Source of the DNA: JdFR-22 sp964534325
GTDB taxonomy: Archaea > Halobacteriota > Archaeoglobi > Archaeoglobales > Archaeoglobaceae
DNA: 64,000 bases
NCBI GenBank assembly: GCA_964534325.1
Contig: CAZHOR010000009.1
Span: 32,243 to 96,242, forward strand
Direction: 5' to 3'
Shown: piece after piece, positions 32,514 through 40,938 of the stretch
How the letters are laid out: the number at the start of each line of letters is the position of its first letter
Position numbering within the stretch: position 1 is the first letter of the stretch
Translations under genes and position numbers: made by a program
The notes under the pieces: model-generated
Database searches by the model: none
What the model was told of the DNA's origin: nothing
Seen by the model: the letters and a program-made list of their open reading frames with translations, nothing else

Positions 32514-33122
32514 CTAATATTTGGTAGAAATGTCTTCCACGTTGCTCTCGATTCTGTTGCTCAATTCCTCTGCCAGGTGTGAGTGGTAGTTATTTATGGA
32601 GAACACTCCGTATGTAGTATCCTTTAGCTTTATCTTGCTCTTGGCAATGAGCTGAGCTCCCTGCTGGCTGTTAAAGATCACTGGAACGTTTTTCCCGCCG
32701 AATTCTGCGTCAACGAACTTCTGGAAGTAAGTAGTGTTGCCTGTTGAGGAGAAAAAGAAGAGGACATCAACTTCTGCCTGAGAATAGATTGGAGTGTAGA
32801 ATATATCGGTCCGCAGAACTTTGGCGGCTACTACAGGTCCATCAAAGACTTCTTTGAGATTTACAAAGGACTTGACCTCTCCACTACGTTGAAGCTCCTC
32901 TTTCAACTCCTTCTCCAGCTCGTTACCTATAGGGTTTCCTCTCACCACATGGAGATAAATGTCCCGGAACTCTACTTCCGGCTCGTTCGTGGAGAAACTC
33001 TCCATCTGCTGATTGGTAACAGTCTCACTCTGGATTAAACCAAAATTGAGGAAGAGGAATGAAGAGGCCGCGGCAACCAGGATCAGCGCTAAAGCGATTG
33101 CAATTCTATTTTTCTGTATCAT
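32514..33122 (-). CDS. Exported or membrane-anchored protein, uncharacterised
   Basis: A 202-residue protein with one N-terminal membrane segment (IAIALALILVAAASSFLFLNF) followed by a soluble extracytoplasmic domain. Start at 33122 is set by GGAGGT ten bases upstream; a longer frame from 33176 lacks a ribosome site. No family recognised; the single-domain layout resembles small surface or sensor proteins. Confidence 0.55.
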   Translation of the reverse strand: MIQKNRIAIALALILVAAASSFLFLNFGLIQSETVTNQQMESFSTNEPEVEFRDIYLHVVRGNPIGNELEKELKEELQRSGEVKSFVNLKEVFDGPVVAAKVLRTDIFYTPIYSQAEVDVLFFFSSTGNTTYFQKFVDAEFGGKNVPVIFNSQQGAQLIAKSKIKLKDTTYGVFSINNYHSHLAEELSNRIESNVEDISTKY

Positions 33123-33217
33123 ACTGATAACCTCCTTGAATATCCGAACTGTTTTTAGTGATTTGACGAAGATCAATAGTGAATACTTGAAGTATAAATA
33201 GTTTTTAGTCCGTACGA

Positions 33218-33628
33218 TTAGAGTTTTTCTTTGATGCTCTTTATTTTATTGACTATGTCTTTTGAGGTCTTTGCCTTCACTGATTGCCCTCTAACAGAGC
33301 TATCCTTTCGTAAATCCTTTATCTGATCGGAGCCCTGGGGAATGCATCCAGCTTCAACCAAATCATTCAGTTCTTTATCCGTTAACAGGTTTTCGAGCTC
33401 ATCAGTGTTTATGTACAACTTTCTTTCTTCTTTATCAATCAGGATTTGGGTTCTGTAACCCTCTTCAAAATTGTTAGGCGTCTTCCCCTCATATACTTCC
33501 AGAGGATTATAAAAAACATCACATGACTTGCACTTCTTGCTCTTATAAGAAGGTGTATAATGCATACACCGAAAACACCAGTTCCTCTCGATAGCGTAAT
33601 CCGGCCTAACCACTTTTTTAGTCACCAT
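33218..33628 (-). CDS. Zinc-ribbon protein, uncharacterised
   Basis: A 136-residue cytoplasmic protein with WCFRCMHYTP…CKSCDVFYNP near the N-terminus (CxxC…CxxC, zinc ribbon), a middle beta part (YRTQILIDKEERKLYINTDELENLL) and a Lys-rich helical tail. Not recognised further. The N-terminal ATG has GATGGTGA-like sequence ahead. The gene is divergent from the radA side and shares no operon. Confidence 0.55.
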   Translation of the reverse strand: MVTKKVVRPDYAIERNWCFRCMHYTPSYKSKKCKSCDVFYNPLEVYEGKTPNNFEEGYRTQILIDKEERKLYINTDELENLLTDKELNDLVEAGCIPQGSDQIKDLRKDSSVRGQSVKAKTSKDIVNKIKSIKEKL

Positions 33629-33854
33629 CTTTCATTCTGCCAAATTTTATTTTTATTTTTTACAGTAGGAGGTTTGTGAATATTCAACTACATCTAATTT
33701 TTCCTTTCTTTTTCCTTTAAAAAATAATAGGTGAAAGAGATACACTAACCATTATTTGAAAGAGGTTAGAAGGACCTTCAAGTGCATTAAATTTCATGGT
33801 CCCCAAAGTTGACCAAACTTTTCTAAAGCGTCTATTAGGAACAAAATCCGAATA

Positions 33855-33935
33855 ACCTCCTGCAAAGGGATTTGGAGGAGGGCTGGAAGTGAGGTCAGAG
33901 GCGCCTAAAAATTATAGTTCCCCCTGGTTTCCAGC
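33855..33935 (+). repeat. Hairpin repeat family, copy 2 (diverged)
   Basis: Starts ACCTCCTGCAAAGGG and has the loop-like CCTAAAAATTATAGTTC between G-rich and C-rich arms (GCTGGAA pairs with TTCCAGC). It is the most diverged of the three copies. Confidence 0.5.
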
Positions 33936-33972
33936 TCTTTTCCAACTATCTACCAGTATTCTCCCTTAAATC

Positions 33973-34038
33973 TACCTGCAGAGAGGGTTGGAAGGGAGAT
34001 CAGAAGATACACTTAGAAATTACGATCTCCCTCCCACA
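33973..34038 (+). repeat. Hairpin repeat family, copy 3
   Basis: Starts ACCTGCAG like copy 1 and has the loop CACTTAGAAATTACGAT. Arms GGAAGGGAGATC and GATCTCCCTCCC pair at 11 of 12 positions, the best hairpin of the family. Confidence 0.6.
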
Positions 34039-34194
34039 CTTTCAGTTCACTCGGAAAGTAATTCTTTAACCTGTTTCAAGGTAAATTATACCTCCAAAGG
34101 ACTGCCTTGGCTTACCTGAGTTCGGGGGTGAACAATGATCTGTAGCCGGGGTGGTCAGGGGGTTCAGATAATAGTCTGGAGGAAATGTGGTAAT

Positions 34195-35181
34195 ATGGAT
34201 GATGTCGAGCCTAATAATGGGAATGAGACGGTTGAGCTGGAGGATTTGCCTGGTGTAGGGCCTTCGGTGGCTGGAAAGTTGCGTGAGGCTGGTTTTTCGG
34301 CGATCGATGCTATTGCGGTGGCTTCACCTAATGAGCTGGCCACTGCTGCTGAGCTGGGTGAATCGAATGCTGGCAAGATTATAGCTGCTGCTCGTTCGAT
34401 GGCAAAGGTAGGGGGTTTTGAGAGCGGTGAAGATATTCTGGAGAGAAGAAAGAAGGTCAAGAAGATCACTTCGAGCAGTGATACTCTTAATGAGCTTTTT
34501 GGTGGGGGCGTGGAGACCCAGTCGATAACGGAGTTGTTCGGTGAGTTCGGTTCCGGTAAGACGCAGATATGTCATCAGCTGGCGGTGAATGCTCAGCTTC
34601 CTGAAGAACAGGGCGGGCTGGATGGCTCGATCATAGTTATTGATACGGAGAACACTTTCAGGCCGGAGAGGATAAGTCAGATGGCTGAATCCAAGGGGCT
34701 CGATCCCAATGATGTTCTGAAGAACATTAATGTTGCTCAGGCTTATAACTCCAATCACCAGATGCTCCTGGTGGATAACGCCAAGGATCTGGCCAACACC
34801 CTCAAGAGAGATGGAAATGATGTCAGGTTGCTGGTCGTTGATTCTCTGATGGCCCACTTCAGGTCGGAGTTCGTGGGCAGAGGCACTCTCGCGGATAGGC
34901 AGCAGAAGCTGAACCGGCATCTCCATGATCTTGTCCGGTTTGGAGAGCTGTTCAATGCTGCTGTAGTGGTCACCAATCAGGTGCAGGCTAAACCGGATAC
35001 GTTCTTCGGTGATCCCAACAGACCGGTTGGCGGTCATATCGTGGCGCATACTGCAACCTTCCGCGTCTATCTACGGAAAAGCAAGGCCGATTTGAGGGTG
35101 GCAAGGCTCATAGACTCGCCACACCTACCGGAGAGCGAGGCCGTCTTCAAGGTGACTGAAGGAGGGATCGTTGATAAATGA
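34195..35181 (+). CDS. radA: RadA recombinase
   Basis: Archaeal RecA/Rad51 homologue that forms filaments on single-stranded DNA and performs strand exchange in homologous recombination. The 328 residues include the N-terminal helix-hairpin-helix domain (LPGVGPSVAGKLREAGFSAIDAIAVASP), Walker A GEFGSGKTQ, the L1/L2 region and the Walker B strand LLVVDSLMAHFR, and the C-terminal phrase VFKVTEGGIVDK. Start at 34195 (MDDVEPNNG) gives normal family length; GTGGTAAT precedes the ATG. Stand-alone gene. Confidence 0.97.
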   Translation: MDDVEPNNGNETVELEDLPGVGPSVAGKLREAGFSAIDAIAVASPNELATAAELGESNAGKIIAAARSMAKVGGFESGEDILERRKKVKKITSSSDTLNELFGGGVETQSITELFGEFGSGKTQICHQLAVNAQLPEEQGGLDGSIIVIDTENTFRPERISQMAESKGLDPNDVLKNINVAQAYNSNHQMLLVDNAKDLANTLKRDGNDVRLLVVDSLMAHFRSEFVGRGTLADRQQKLNRHLHDLVRFGELFNAAVVVTNQVQAKPDTFFGDPNRPVGGHIVAHTATFRVYLRKSKADLRVARLIDSPHLPESEAVFKVTEGGIVDK

Positions 35182-35557
35182 ACCTTTTAGGAAATACTTT
35201 TTTCTATTTATTTTATAATTCTGAATCCGGTAGTTTTCATTATCTTATTTGAAATAAAGAAGTGAAGGGCTGGGAAAGGTATCATCATATAAACATAATT
35301 GTTTGTACCTCAGTGTAGTGGTTCAACAGATACTGGATGTTAAGCTTGTGATGAGTTATAGTTTTTAATTAAGGTTTGTTTTTTGTACTAATTAGGTTCG
35401 ATTAGAAAGCTTTTTATCTGAATTGGTAGTCTTTCAAGTGTTCAATTGTTTTTTGTGTGTTTTAGAAGGGATAATTAATGTCATATGATGATTATTAGGA
35501 ACCTATATATATCTTGGTTACCATATTAGAGACTATATCCGTATAGGAGGCAGAACA
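35182..35557. promoter_or_regulatory. Spacer with promoter of the membrane mini-gene
   Basis: About 375 bases, A+T-rich, no other gene seen. It contains a clear TATA box (TATATATAT at 35504-35512), the motif GGTTACCATAT at 35516-35526 and an AGGAGG ribosome site at 35545-35550. Transcription would start near 35535, so the motif lies between TATA box and start site, the right place for a repressor-type operator. Confidence 0.5.
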
Positions 35558-35638
35558 ATGAGCAGAGAGATTATATGTATTGTATTCGCACTGGTAATAT
35601 ACTTTACTTACTTGGCATTCGTAACTAGCCTGGCCTAA
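35558..35638 (+). CDS. 26-residue single-span membrane mini-protein
   Basis: ATG 35558 follows AGGAGG by seven bases and opens a 26-codon frame whose product is nearly all one membrane helix (ICIVFALVIYFTYLAFV flanked by MSRE and TSLA). Promoter, ribosome site and membrane character together make it convincing. Function unknown; such peptides often tune a membrane complex. Confidence 0.6.
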   Translation: MSREIICIVFALVIYFTYLAFVTSLA

Positions 35639-36003
35639 TGAAAAATTTTTTCTATATATTGGGTCAAGCAATTCGTGTACAGTCTACTTGCTGAAATGGT
35701 TTGCCTGCAGATATGGAATATGTAATACAAAACGGATTTCTCACCTTAAAAATACCAGACATCCTTTTTTCTGCTAACCCGGACGAGCTATCTCAGGGTT
35801 TTAGCAGACTCTTGTTCTTTTATTGTGTACAAAGTATAGCCAAAAAACCGATCAGGGTTACTGCAATAAAGGATAAGTTAGAAGGACGTTCAGCGAAGCG
35901 AGACACCTCGGTTTGTTGGTTCAGCTCTTTTGGTTTTTAATGAATTCGGGTCGGGCTAATCAAGTCTCTTCCAGTAAATTCTGTCATTGATAGAGAAAGA
36001 TAT
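35639..36003. other. Spacer with a doubtful frame and a 38-bp repeat
   Basis: Mostly non-coding. A frame from TTG 35701 to 35940 (79 codons) has no ribosome site and its last third is formed by the dispersed repeat at 35877-35914, so it is not called as a gene, though the part reading YVIQNGFLTLKIPD could be a remnant of one. Confidence 0.45.
35877..35914 (-). repeat. 38-bp dispersed repeat, copy 2 (inverted relative to 3488-3525)
   Basis: Its reverse complement begins AAACCGAGGTGTCTCGCTT, identical to copy 1 over 19 bases and matching 32 of 38 overall. The self-pairing seen in copy 1 is degenerate here. Two copies on opposite strands 32 kb apart could recombine to invert the DNA between them. 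Confidence 0.6.
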
Positions 36004-36108
36004 ATGAAGGTAAAGAATTCGCATTGCTACAGGGAGTTGGATAAAGAAGTTAAGGTTAATGAGGTTAATGAGGTTAATGAGGTTAATGAGGTTAAGGTGA
36101 ATTATTGA
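36004..36108 (+). CDS. 34-residue upstream ORF with NEV repeats, overlapping the NYN gene
   Basis: ATG 36004 opens a 34-codon frame whose end is a perfect 9-bp tandem repeat (GTTAATGAG units, 36055-36093) encoding Val-Asn-Glu repeats. Its TGA (36106-36108) overlaps the ATG of the next gene by one base (TGATG), a common sign of translational coupling. Each repeat unit also contains GAGGTTAAT, a ribosome-site-like string. It may be a leader peptide, or the repeat may simply serve as stacked ribosome sites. Confidence 0.35.
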   Translation: MKVKNSHCYRELDKEVKVNEVNEVNEVNEVKVNY

Positions 36109-36683
36109 TGGCTGTAAGGAAAACTATCACTCTTAACAAGTTGCAAAGGGTAAAAGAACATCTCACTTCGAAAAAGGATGCGTATCCCAGGAGGATTGGC
36201 CTGGTCATTGATGGGCCCAATATGTTGAGAAAAGAGTTCTCCATTAATTTATACGAGATCAGGGATATTTTGTTGAATTATGGGGATATCAAGGTTGCTA
36301 AGGTCTTCCTCAACCAGTATGCTGGGGTAAAACTGGTGGAGGCTGTGGAAGCTCAGGGATTCACTCCGGTCATTACTTCCGGAGATGTGAGCGTCAAAAT
36401 GGCTGTAGAATCAATGGAAATGGTATATAATGATGCCATCGATACTTTAGCTCTGGTCACCAGGGACGCGGATTTCAAGTCAGTGCTTAACAAAGCAATG
36501 GAAGCCGGAAAAGAGACCATCATCATAGGGATTCAACCCGGGTTCTCTACTGCTCTCAAAAACCACTCGGACATAGCGGTCATCCTCCACGATGAGGATT
36601 TTGAAGAGCATGAAGAAACCATCGAGACCCCCGAACCTACCGCCGAGATCACTGAAACCGGAAATGAGCCAGATGGCCATTGA
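36108..36683 (+). CDS. NYN-domain protein (archaeal TIGR00288 type)
   Basis: Protein of 191 residues with a NYN/PIN-like nuclease fold. Residues about 25-160 contain the acidic phrases GLVIDGPNMLRKE, and LALVTRDADFKSVLNKA, with Asp residues placed as in NYN metal sites. The C-terminal 30 residues are Glu/Thr/Pro-rich. NYN proteins are usually RNases or RNA-processing factors. Start ATG 36108 is coupled to the upstream repeat ORF. Confidence 0.8.
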   Translation: MAVRKTITLNKLQRVKEHLTSKKDAYPRRIGLVIDGPNMLRKEFSINLYEIRDILLNYGDIKVAKVFLNQYAGVKLVEAVEAQGFTPVITSGDVSVKMAVESMEMVYNDAIDTLALVTRDADFKSVLNKAMEAGKETIIIGIQPGFSTALKNHSDIAVILHDEDFEEHEETIETPEPTAEITETGNEPDGH

Positions 36684-36740
36684 TAAACAAATATAATTTG
36701 AAAATAAGCGTTTAGAACCAGGTGTTTTGGGGAACCGAAC

Positions 36741-37649
36741 TTAGAACATAACTCCTTCTCCCACCCGTCTGATCTCTTCGATCAGGTCCTCCTCAGTAAG
36801 CATAACGTTCTTTTCCTCCAGGATCTTCTTCAAGTAGGTCACATCCAGCTCTCCGTTGATAAACTTTTGAATTACTTCCATGTTATCTGTTTGGGGGTAT
36901 TCTTCTTCTCTCACGAATTCCAGGAAGGATAAGATGATGTCGTCGGGTTTTTGAGGGTTTCGAGAGTGAACGTATTTCTTGAAGTCTTCATAGGTCTGCC
37001 TGAAAATCTCGTTCTCTATCAGAGTTTTAAATTCTTTTTCAGAGAAGTAGAACCTCTTCTTTGCCAGAAATAGTCTCAATTGATTAAGACCCCATTTCTC
37101 CAAACCATCTTCTGCGACTTCTTCACCAGCATTGCTTTCTGCCCGATCGGAATTAAGCAATAAGTCCTCTATATCGGTCTCCTTCCAGTAAATGCTTATG
37201 TTGTTCTCCTGAATTATTCTTTTGACGTAGTCGAATAGGTACTGGTAAGCCGGACTCTCCAGGAATTCGGCCTCCCTGACCTCGAAAGTATCCCCTTTTT
37301 CAACCTTGACGTCCGTAGCTCTCCCCTTCATGGCCGATGTATGCTCAGGGCTCTCTTTTTCCTTCTCCTTTTTTGTTTCGTGCTTCACATCTTTTGCTTC
37401 ATCCACTTCAGAGAATTCGATTTCGAGAGATGTGGACCACATGGAAATCAAGAACACTATTAAGGATAACAGGGCAAATCCTAAAATGAACAGGGCAGGA
37501 AGGGCAATGGTGGGAGCGTTCAGACCGAATAATTGGTGGATACCAGCCCAGAAACCCAATAAAGCGAAGATGAGGGAAACTATGGAGATTGCAGGGAGCA
37601 AGTATGCTATTTTTATGTCTCTCCCCATTAATTCTATAGACTCTTTCAT
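36741..37649 (-). CDS. Two-span membrane protein with charged cytoplasmic domain
   Basis: Protein of 302 residues. Two membrane helices near the N-terminus (IAYLLPAISIVSLIFALLGF, about 13-32, and IALPALFILGFALLSLIVFLI, about 46-68) are followed by a Lys/Glu-rich linker and a helical soluble domain (LDYVKRIIQE-like, LRLFLAKKRFYFSEKEFKTLI, VTYLKKILEEKNVMLTEEDL). The last part resembles repeated short helical units. No family is recognised. Start at ATG 37649 rather than TTG 37658, as GGAG lies just upstream. Confidence 0.5.
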   Translation of the reverse strand: MKESIELMGRDIKIAYLLPAISIVSLIFALLGFWAGIHQLFGLNAPTIALPALFILGFALLSLIVFLISMWSTSLEIEFSEVDEAKDVKHETKKEKEKESPEHTSAMKGRATDVKVEKGDTFEVREAEFLESPAYQYLFDYVKRIIQENNISIYWKETDIEDLLLNSDRAESNAGEEVAEDGLEKWGLNQLRLFLAKKRFYFSEKEFKTLIENEIFRQTYEDFKKYVHSRNPQKPDDIILSFLEFVREEEYPQTDNMEVIQKFINGELDVTYLKKILEEKNVMLTEEDLIEEIRRVGEGVMF

Positions 37650-37890
37650 GCTCTCCAATCCCTATTTTGAATGAATTTCTTCGGGTGGCAAGTAATTAAT
37701 CTTTCTTTTGGAATGACTTGAAGAGTGGAACGGTTTTTCTTCACTTTTGGGTGAATATTTAGACCCATCTGATATTATTATAAGCATCAATGATTTAAAT
37801 TTATGTTATTTCAAAATTTAATAAAATTAAACCTAAACAAAATAGAGAAATACTTAAAAGTATAATGAAAAAATAAAAAGAGGGAAATAT

Positions 37891-38640
37891 ATGAAGAACA
37901 ATTATCTGGTAGTAATTACCCTGATATTGGGGGTTATGTCTGGATTGGCGTTAAGCAACCTGGTGGCACCAAGTGCAGTAACTGCCGCCGACTCCAAAGA
38001 TGACGAGCAAAGGCGCATCCATGTCTCCGGGAGCGGTGAAGTCAAGGCCGACCCCGACCAGGTTGAAATCTCTATGGGAGTAGAAGTAACAAGAACAACA
38101 GCTCAAGAGGCAAGGGAGGAGAATGCTGCCATGACCAATCAGGTCATAAATTCGTTGAGAGGTATCGGAGTGTCCAGAGATCACATAGAAACCGTGAGAT
38201 TCACCATATTCCCGGAGAGAGAATACGATGAGGAAACACGCAAATCCGAGGTAGTGGGTTACAGGGCAGTGAACATAATAAAGGTCACTTCCGAAGACAC
38301 CGATATGGCAGCCAGAATAATCGATACCGCGGTCAGTAAAGGGGCAAATAGTGTGGAAGACGTATCATTCACTCTGCAGGAACCAACAAGAAAGGAACTC
38401 CGAAAAGAAGCAGTCAAATACGCCGTCGATGATGCCCAGAGCGAAGCTCAAAACGCTGCAAGAGAGATGGGCATCAATCTTGGTCCACCCATAACAATAG
38501 ACGTTACAAGCGGTTTCCAGCCCTTCGAGATGAGGTACGAGTTTGCCGGAGCCAAGGGTGAACTTCAAGAATCCACTCCCATCGTACCCGGCAAGGTAAC
38601 CGTTAGAGCCAACATAAACGTTGCCTACAGCTTCACCTAA
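37891..38640 (+). CDS. Secreted SIMPL-domain (DUF541) protein
   Basis: Exported protein of 249 residues with an N-terminal signal segment (VVITLILGVMSGLALSNLVAPSAVTA) and one SIMPL domain: IHVSGSGEVKADPDQVEISMGVEVT, then YRAVNIIKVTSED and the end VTVRANINVAYSF. SIMPL proteins form rings or oligomers at the surface and are linked to stress resistance; no enzyme activity is known. GAGGG precedes the ATG; A+T-rich promoter upstream (37780-37870). Confidence 0.85.
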   Translation: MKNNYLVVITLILGVMSGLALSNLVAPSAVTAADSKDDEQRRIHVSGSGEVKADPDQVEISMGVEVTRTTAQEAREENAAMTNQVINSLRGIGVSRDHIETVRFTIFPEREYDEETRKSEVVGYRAVNIIKVTSEDTDMAARIIDTAVSKGANSVEDVSFTLQEPTRKELRKEAVKYAVDDAQSEAQNAAREMGINLGPPITIDVTSGFQPFEMRYEFAGAKGELQESTPIVPGKVTVRANINVAYSFT

Positions 38641-38741
38641 ACCTAAAACCATAATTTTTCTTTTAATCCTTTTTTGTAATTTAGACCGATTAATTGGCTA
38701 TAACAAGCTATACTCGATTATTAATCAAATCTCGCGTCTTA

Positions 38742-39001
38742 TTACAGCTCTATCACGTTCTCGAGATCCTTGTATTTGGAAAGCACCTCTCTCCCTTTCT
38801 CTGTGGTCTGATAAATCGTTTTACCACCATTAAGCTTTCTCTAATCAGCTTTGCTTCCTTTAAATGTTCGATATATTGTTTAGCCTGCTTGAAATTCAAG
38901 TATGCAGAATAAACGATTCTGGTTTTGTTGGCGCCGTTCAAGGAAACCTCTAAGATATCTATCATTATCTCGTAACCGGACCTTTTCTTATAATCCCACA
39001 T
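38742..39001 (-). pseudogene. Winged-helix regulator gene with a one-base frameshift
   Basis: The minus-strand frame from 39001 encodes an archaeal winged-helix protein (MWDYKKRSGYEIMIDILEVSLNGANKTRIVYSAYLNFKQ), but after LMVV the expected ending lies in the next frame: KTIYQTTEKGREVLSKYKDL, the classic wing and C-terminal helix of this family, stopping at 38742. The switch falls in a run of four A (plus strand near 38818-38822), where one extra A would restore a roughly 86-residue protein. Either a real mutation, a sequencing error in a homopolymer, or slippage. It ends near the SIMPL gene, convergently. Confidence 0.75.
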
Positions 39002-39286
39002 AACAAACCCCCACTAAACTCCCGAACTTAGCTTTAGCTCTTAGTTGGGTGCTGAACAATTAAATAGTTTTCTAATCCATAATCAGCGGATAACATTCTT
39101 CTGCAATCACTCTTTTTTTGCAAAAGCTTGAGGAAACGAGGGATAACAGGCCAAAATAAACTTTTTCAGCACCAATTTTTGGAACAGTGGGAGGAGATCT
39201 GTGATTGGAACAGATCCATTGTTATCTAAGGCAACCATAGCGATCCACGAAATAAAAGTTACTCGAGAAAAACGGGTTTCTTGAAT

Positions 39287-40879
39287 CTATTTCTCCTGCC
39301 ATAGACCATATAGTAGAGTATAGCACATTAAAAGCATGACGAAGGTGAATGGGAGGGCGGCAGTAATTGCCATTTGCTGGAGAGCATCCAATCCGCCTGC
39401 TATAAGCAGGATGGCGGCGACTACGGATTGAACGACTCCCCAGATGACCTTCTTGTATAGTGGGGGTCTGAAAACCCCTCCGGATGTCATCATTCCCAGT
39501 ACGTAGGTAGCAGAATCTGCAGAAGTGACAAAGAATACCACTAAAGATATTACTGCCAGGGTGGACATGAAGGGAGCAAGGGGGAAGTGGTCAAATACTA
39601 CGAAGAGCGCGGTTGAGGCGTCGGCTGTCACTGCTCCTCCGATTCCGGCTCCCGTAACTTGCTCCAGATAAAGGGCAGTTCCTCCGAAAACGCTGAACCA
39701 GAAGAAGGTGAGGAGCGCTGGAACGAATAATGCCCCCAATATGAACTCTCTGATGGTCCTCCCTCTGGATATTCTGGCAACGAATAGCCCCACAAACGGG
39801 GACCAAGAGATCCACCATGCCCAGTAGAATAGGGTCCACGCCTGGATCCAGTCGTATCCCTGGAAAGGATTTGTCTGCAAGCTAATCTCCACTATTCTAT
39901 TGGCGTATTCCCCCAGTGTGGAGGTAAACACGTTTAGTATAAAGGCTGTAGGACCCACGATGAACATAAAGATGAGCAGTGCTCCCACTAAGAACATATT
40001 CAATTTGGACAGAACTTGAATACCTGTATCCAGTCCCTGTATGCTGGAATACATGTACATTACGGTCACGACAACAATAATAGCCAGAGTGGTGGTGGTA
40101 GTGCTTGGTATGCCATAAACGTGTGCCAGCCCACTGTTTATCTGCAGTGCTCCCAGTCCAAGAGAGGTCACCACACCAAAGATAGTGGCAAAGACCGCCA
40201 GAATATCTATGATGTGTCCGGGTGCCCGATATATTCTTTCTCCCAGTATGGGATAGAAACAAGAACTGATGAGAGGCGACATCCCTCTCCTGAAGGAAAA
40301 ATAGGCTATAGAGAGACTCATTACGATGTAGATGGCCCAAGGGTGGAGACCCCAGTGAAAGAAGCTGTAACGCATGGCAAAAGAGGCTGATTCACCGCTG
40401 GCTGGATCGATCTGGGCAGGAGGGCTGATATAATGACTAACCGGTTCGGCCACACCCCAGAATATTAGACCTATACCCATTCCTGCGGCGAAAAGCATGC
40501 TGAACCAGCCGAAATAAGTGTATTGAGGTTTTTCGTAGTCTTTTCCCAGTTTAATATCCCCATAGCGGCTGAAAGCAAGTACCAGACAGAATATGAGGAA
40601 GACGAGGCCGGCGAGCAGGTAGAACCACCCAAAGAAGTCAATGATCCGCTGGTGTATCAGGCCAGATATCTCATTAAGCAGCTCAAGACTGTATATCCCC
40701 AGAAATACAAAGGCCAGAACGATCAGCAGAGATACCCTGAAAACAGTGTCCCTACCCAGGATGGGGTGGTACACTCGACGGTAGAGGTACTTGTAAATGC
40801 GGCGATAGAGAAAAAGATAGACTTTGGAGAGAGGATCATGAAGACGGCGACCCAATTTTCGCAGACGATACATGGCCAT
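39287..40879 (-). CDS. BCCT-family betaine/choline/carnitine transporter
   Basis: Secondary carrier of 530 residues with 12 membrane helices and a basic N-terminal tail (about 50 residues, many Arg/Tyr). The substrate and ion site phrases GMGIGLIFWGVAEP and FYWAWWISWSPFVGLFVARISRGRTIREF are typical of BCCT carriers; the GMGIG form points to a sodium-coupled importer (BetP/OpuD type) rather than CaiT exchange (inference). Betaine is the most likely substrate, supplying both the osmolyte pool and the MttB pathway. It is followed, in the same direction upstream, by a universal stress protein gene. Start 40879 or 40873. Confidence 0.92.
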   Translation of the reverse strand: MAMYRLRKLGRRLHDPLSKVYLFLYRRIYKYLYRRVYHPILGRDTVFRVSLLIVLAFVFLGIYSLELLNEISGLIHQRIIDFFGWFYLLAGLVFLIFCLVLAFSRYGDIKLGKDYEKPQYTYFGWFSMLFAAGMGIGLIFWGVAEPVSHYISPPAQIDPASGESASFAMRYSFFHWGLHPWAIYIVMSLSIAYFSFRRGMSPLISSCFYPILGERIYRAPGHIIDILAVFATIFGVVTSLGLGALQINSGLAHVYGIPSTTTTTLAIIVVVTVMYMYSSIQGLDTGIQVLSKLNMFLVGALLIFMFIVGPTAFILNVFTSTLGEYANRIVEISLQTNPFQGYDWIQAWTLFYWAWWISWSPFVGLFVARISRGRTIREFILGALFVPALLTFFWFSVFGGTALYLEQVTGAGIGGAVTADASTALFVVFDHFPLAPFMSTLAVISLVVFFVTSADSATYVLGMMTSGGVFRPPLYKKVIWGVVQSVVAAILLIAGGLDALQQMAITAALPFTFVMLLMCYTLLYGLWQEK

Positions 40880-40938
40880 CTCTCAGTTTATTATAAATCA
40901 CCTATATTAATGTTAAGTTAGGGTTTATGGTTTATGGT

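Larger units (their letters stand above)
33629..34194. other. Gene-free spacer with two hairpin repeats before radA
   Basis: About 560 bases without a supported gene. It holds two copies of the hairpin repeat (33855-33935 and 33973-34038). A frame opening at 34135 runs into radA, but its first 20 residues (starting MICSRGG) are not RadA-like, and GTGGTAAT directly before ATG 34195 marks the true start. Confidence 0.55.

Noticed and set aside
35701..35940. 79-codon frame
   Set aside because: TTG start without ribosome site; its end is made of a dispersed repeat. Kept only as a possible remnant.
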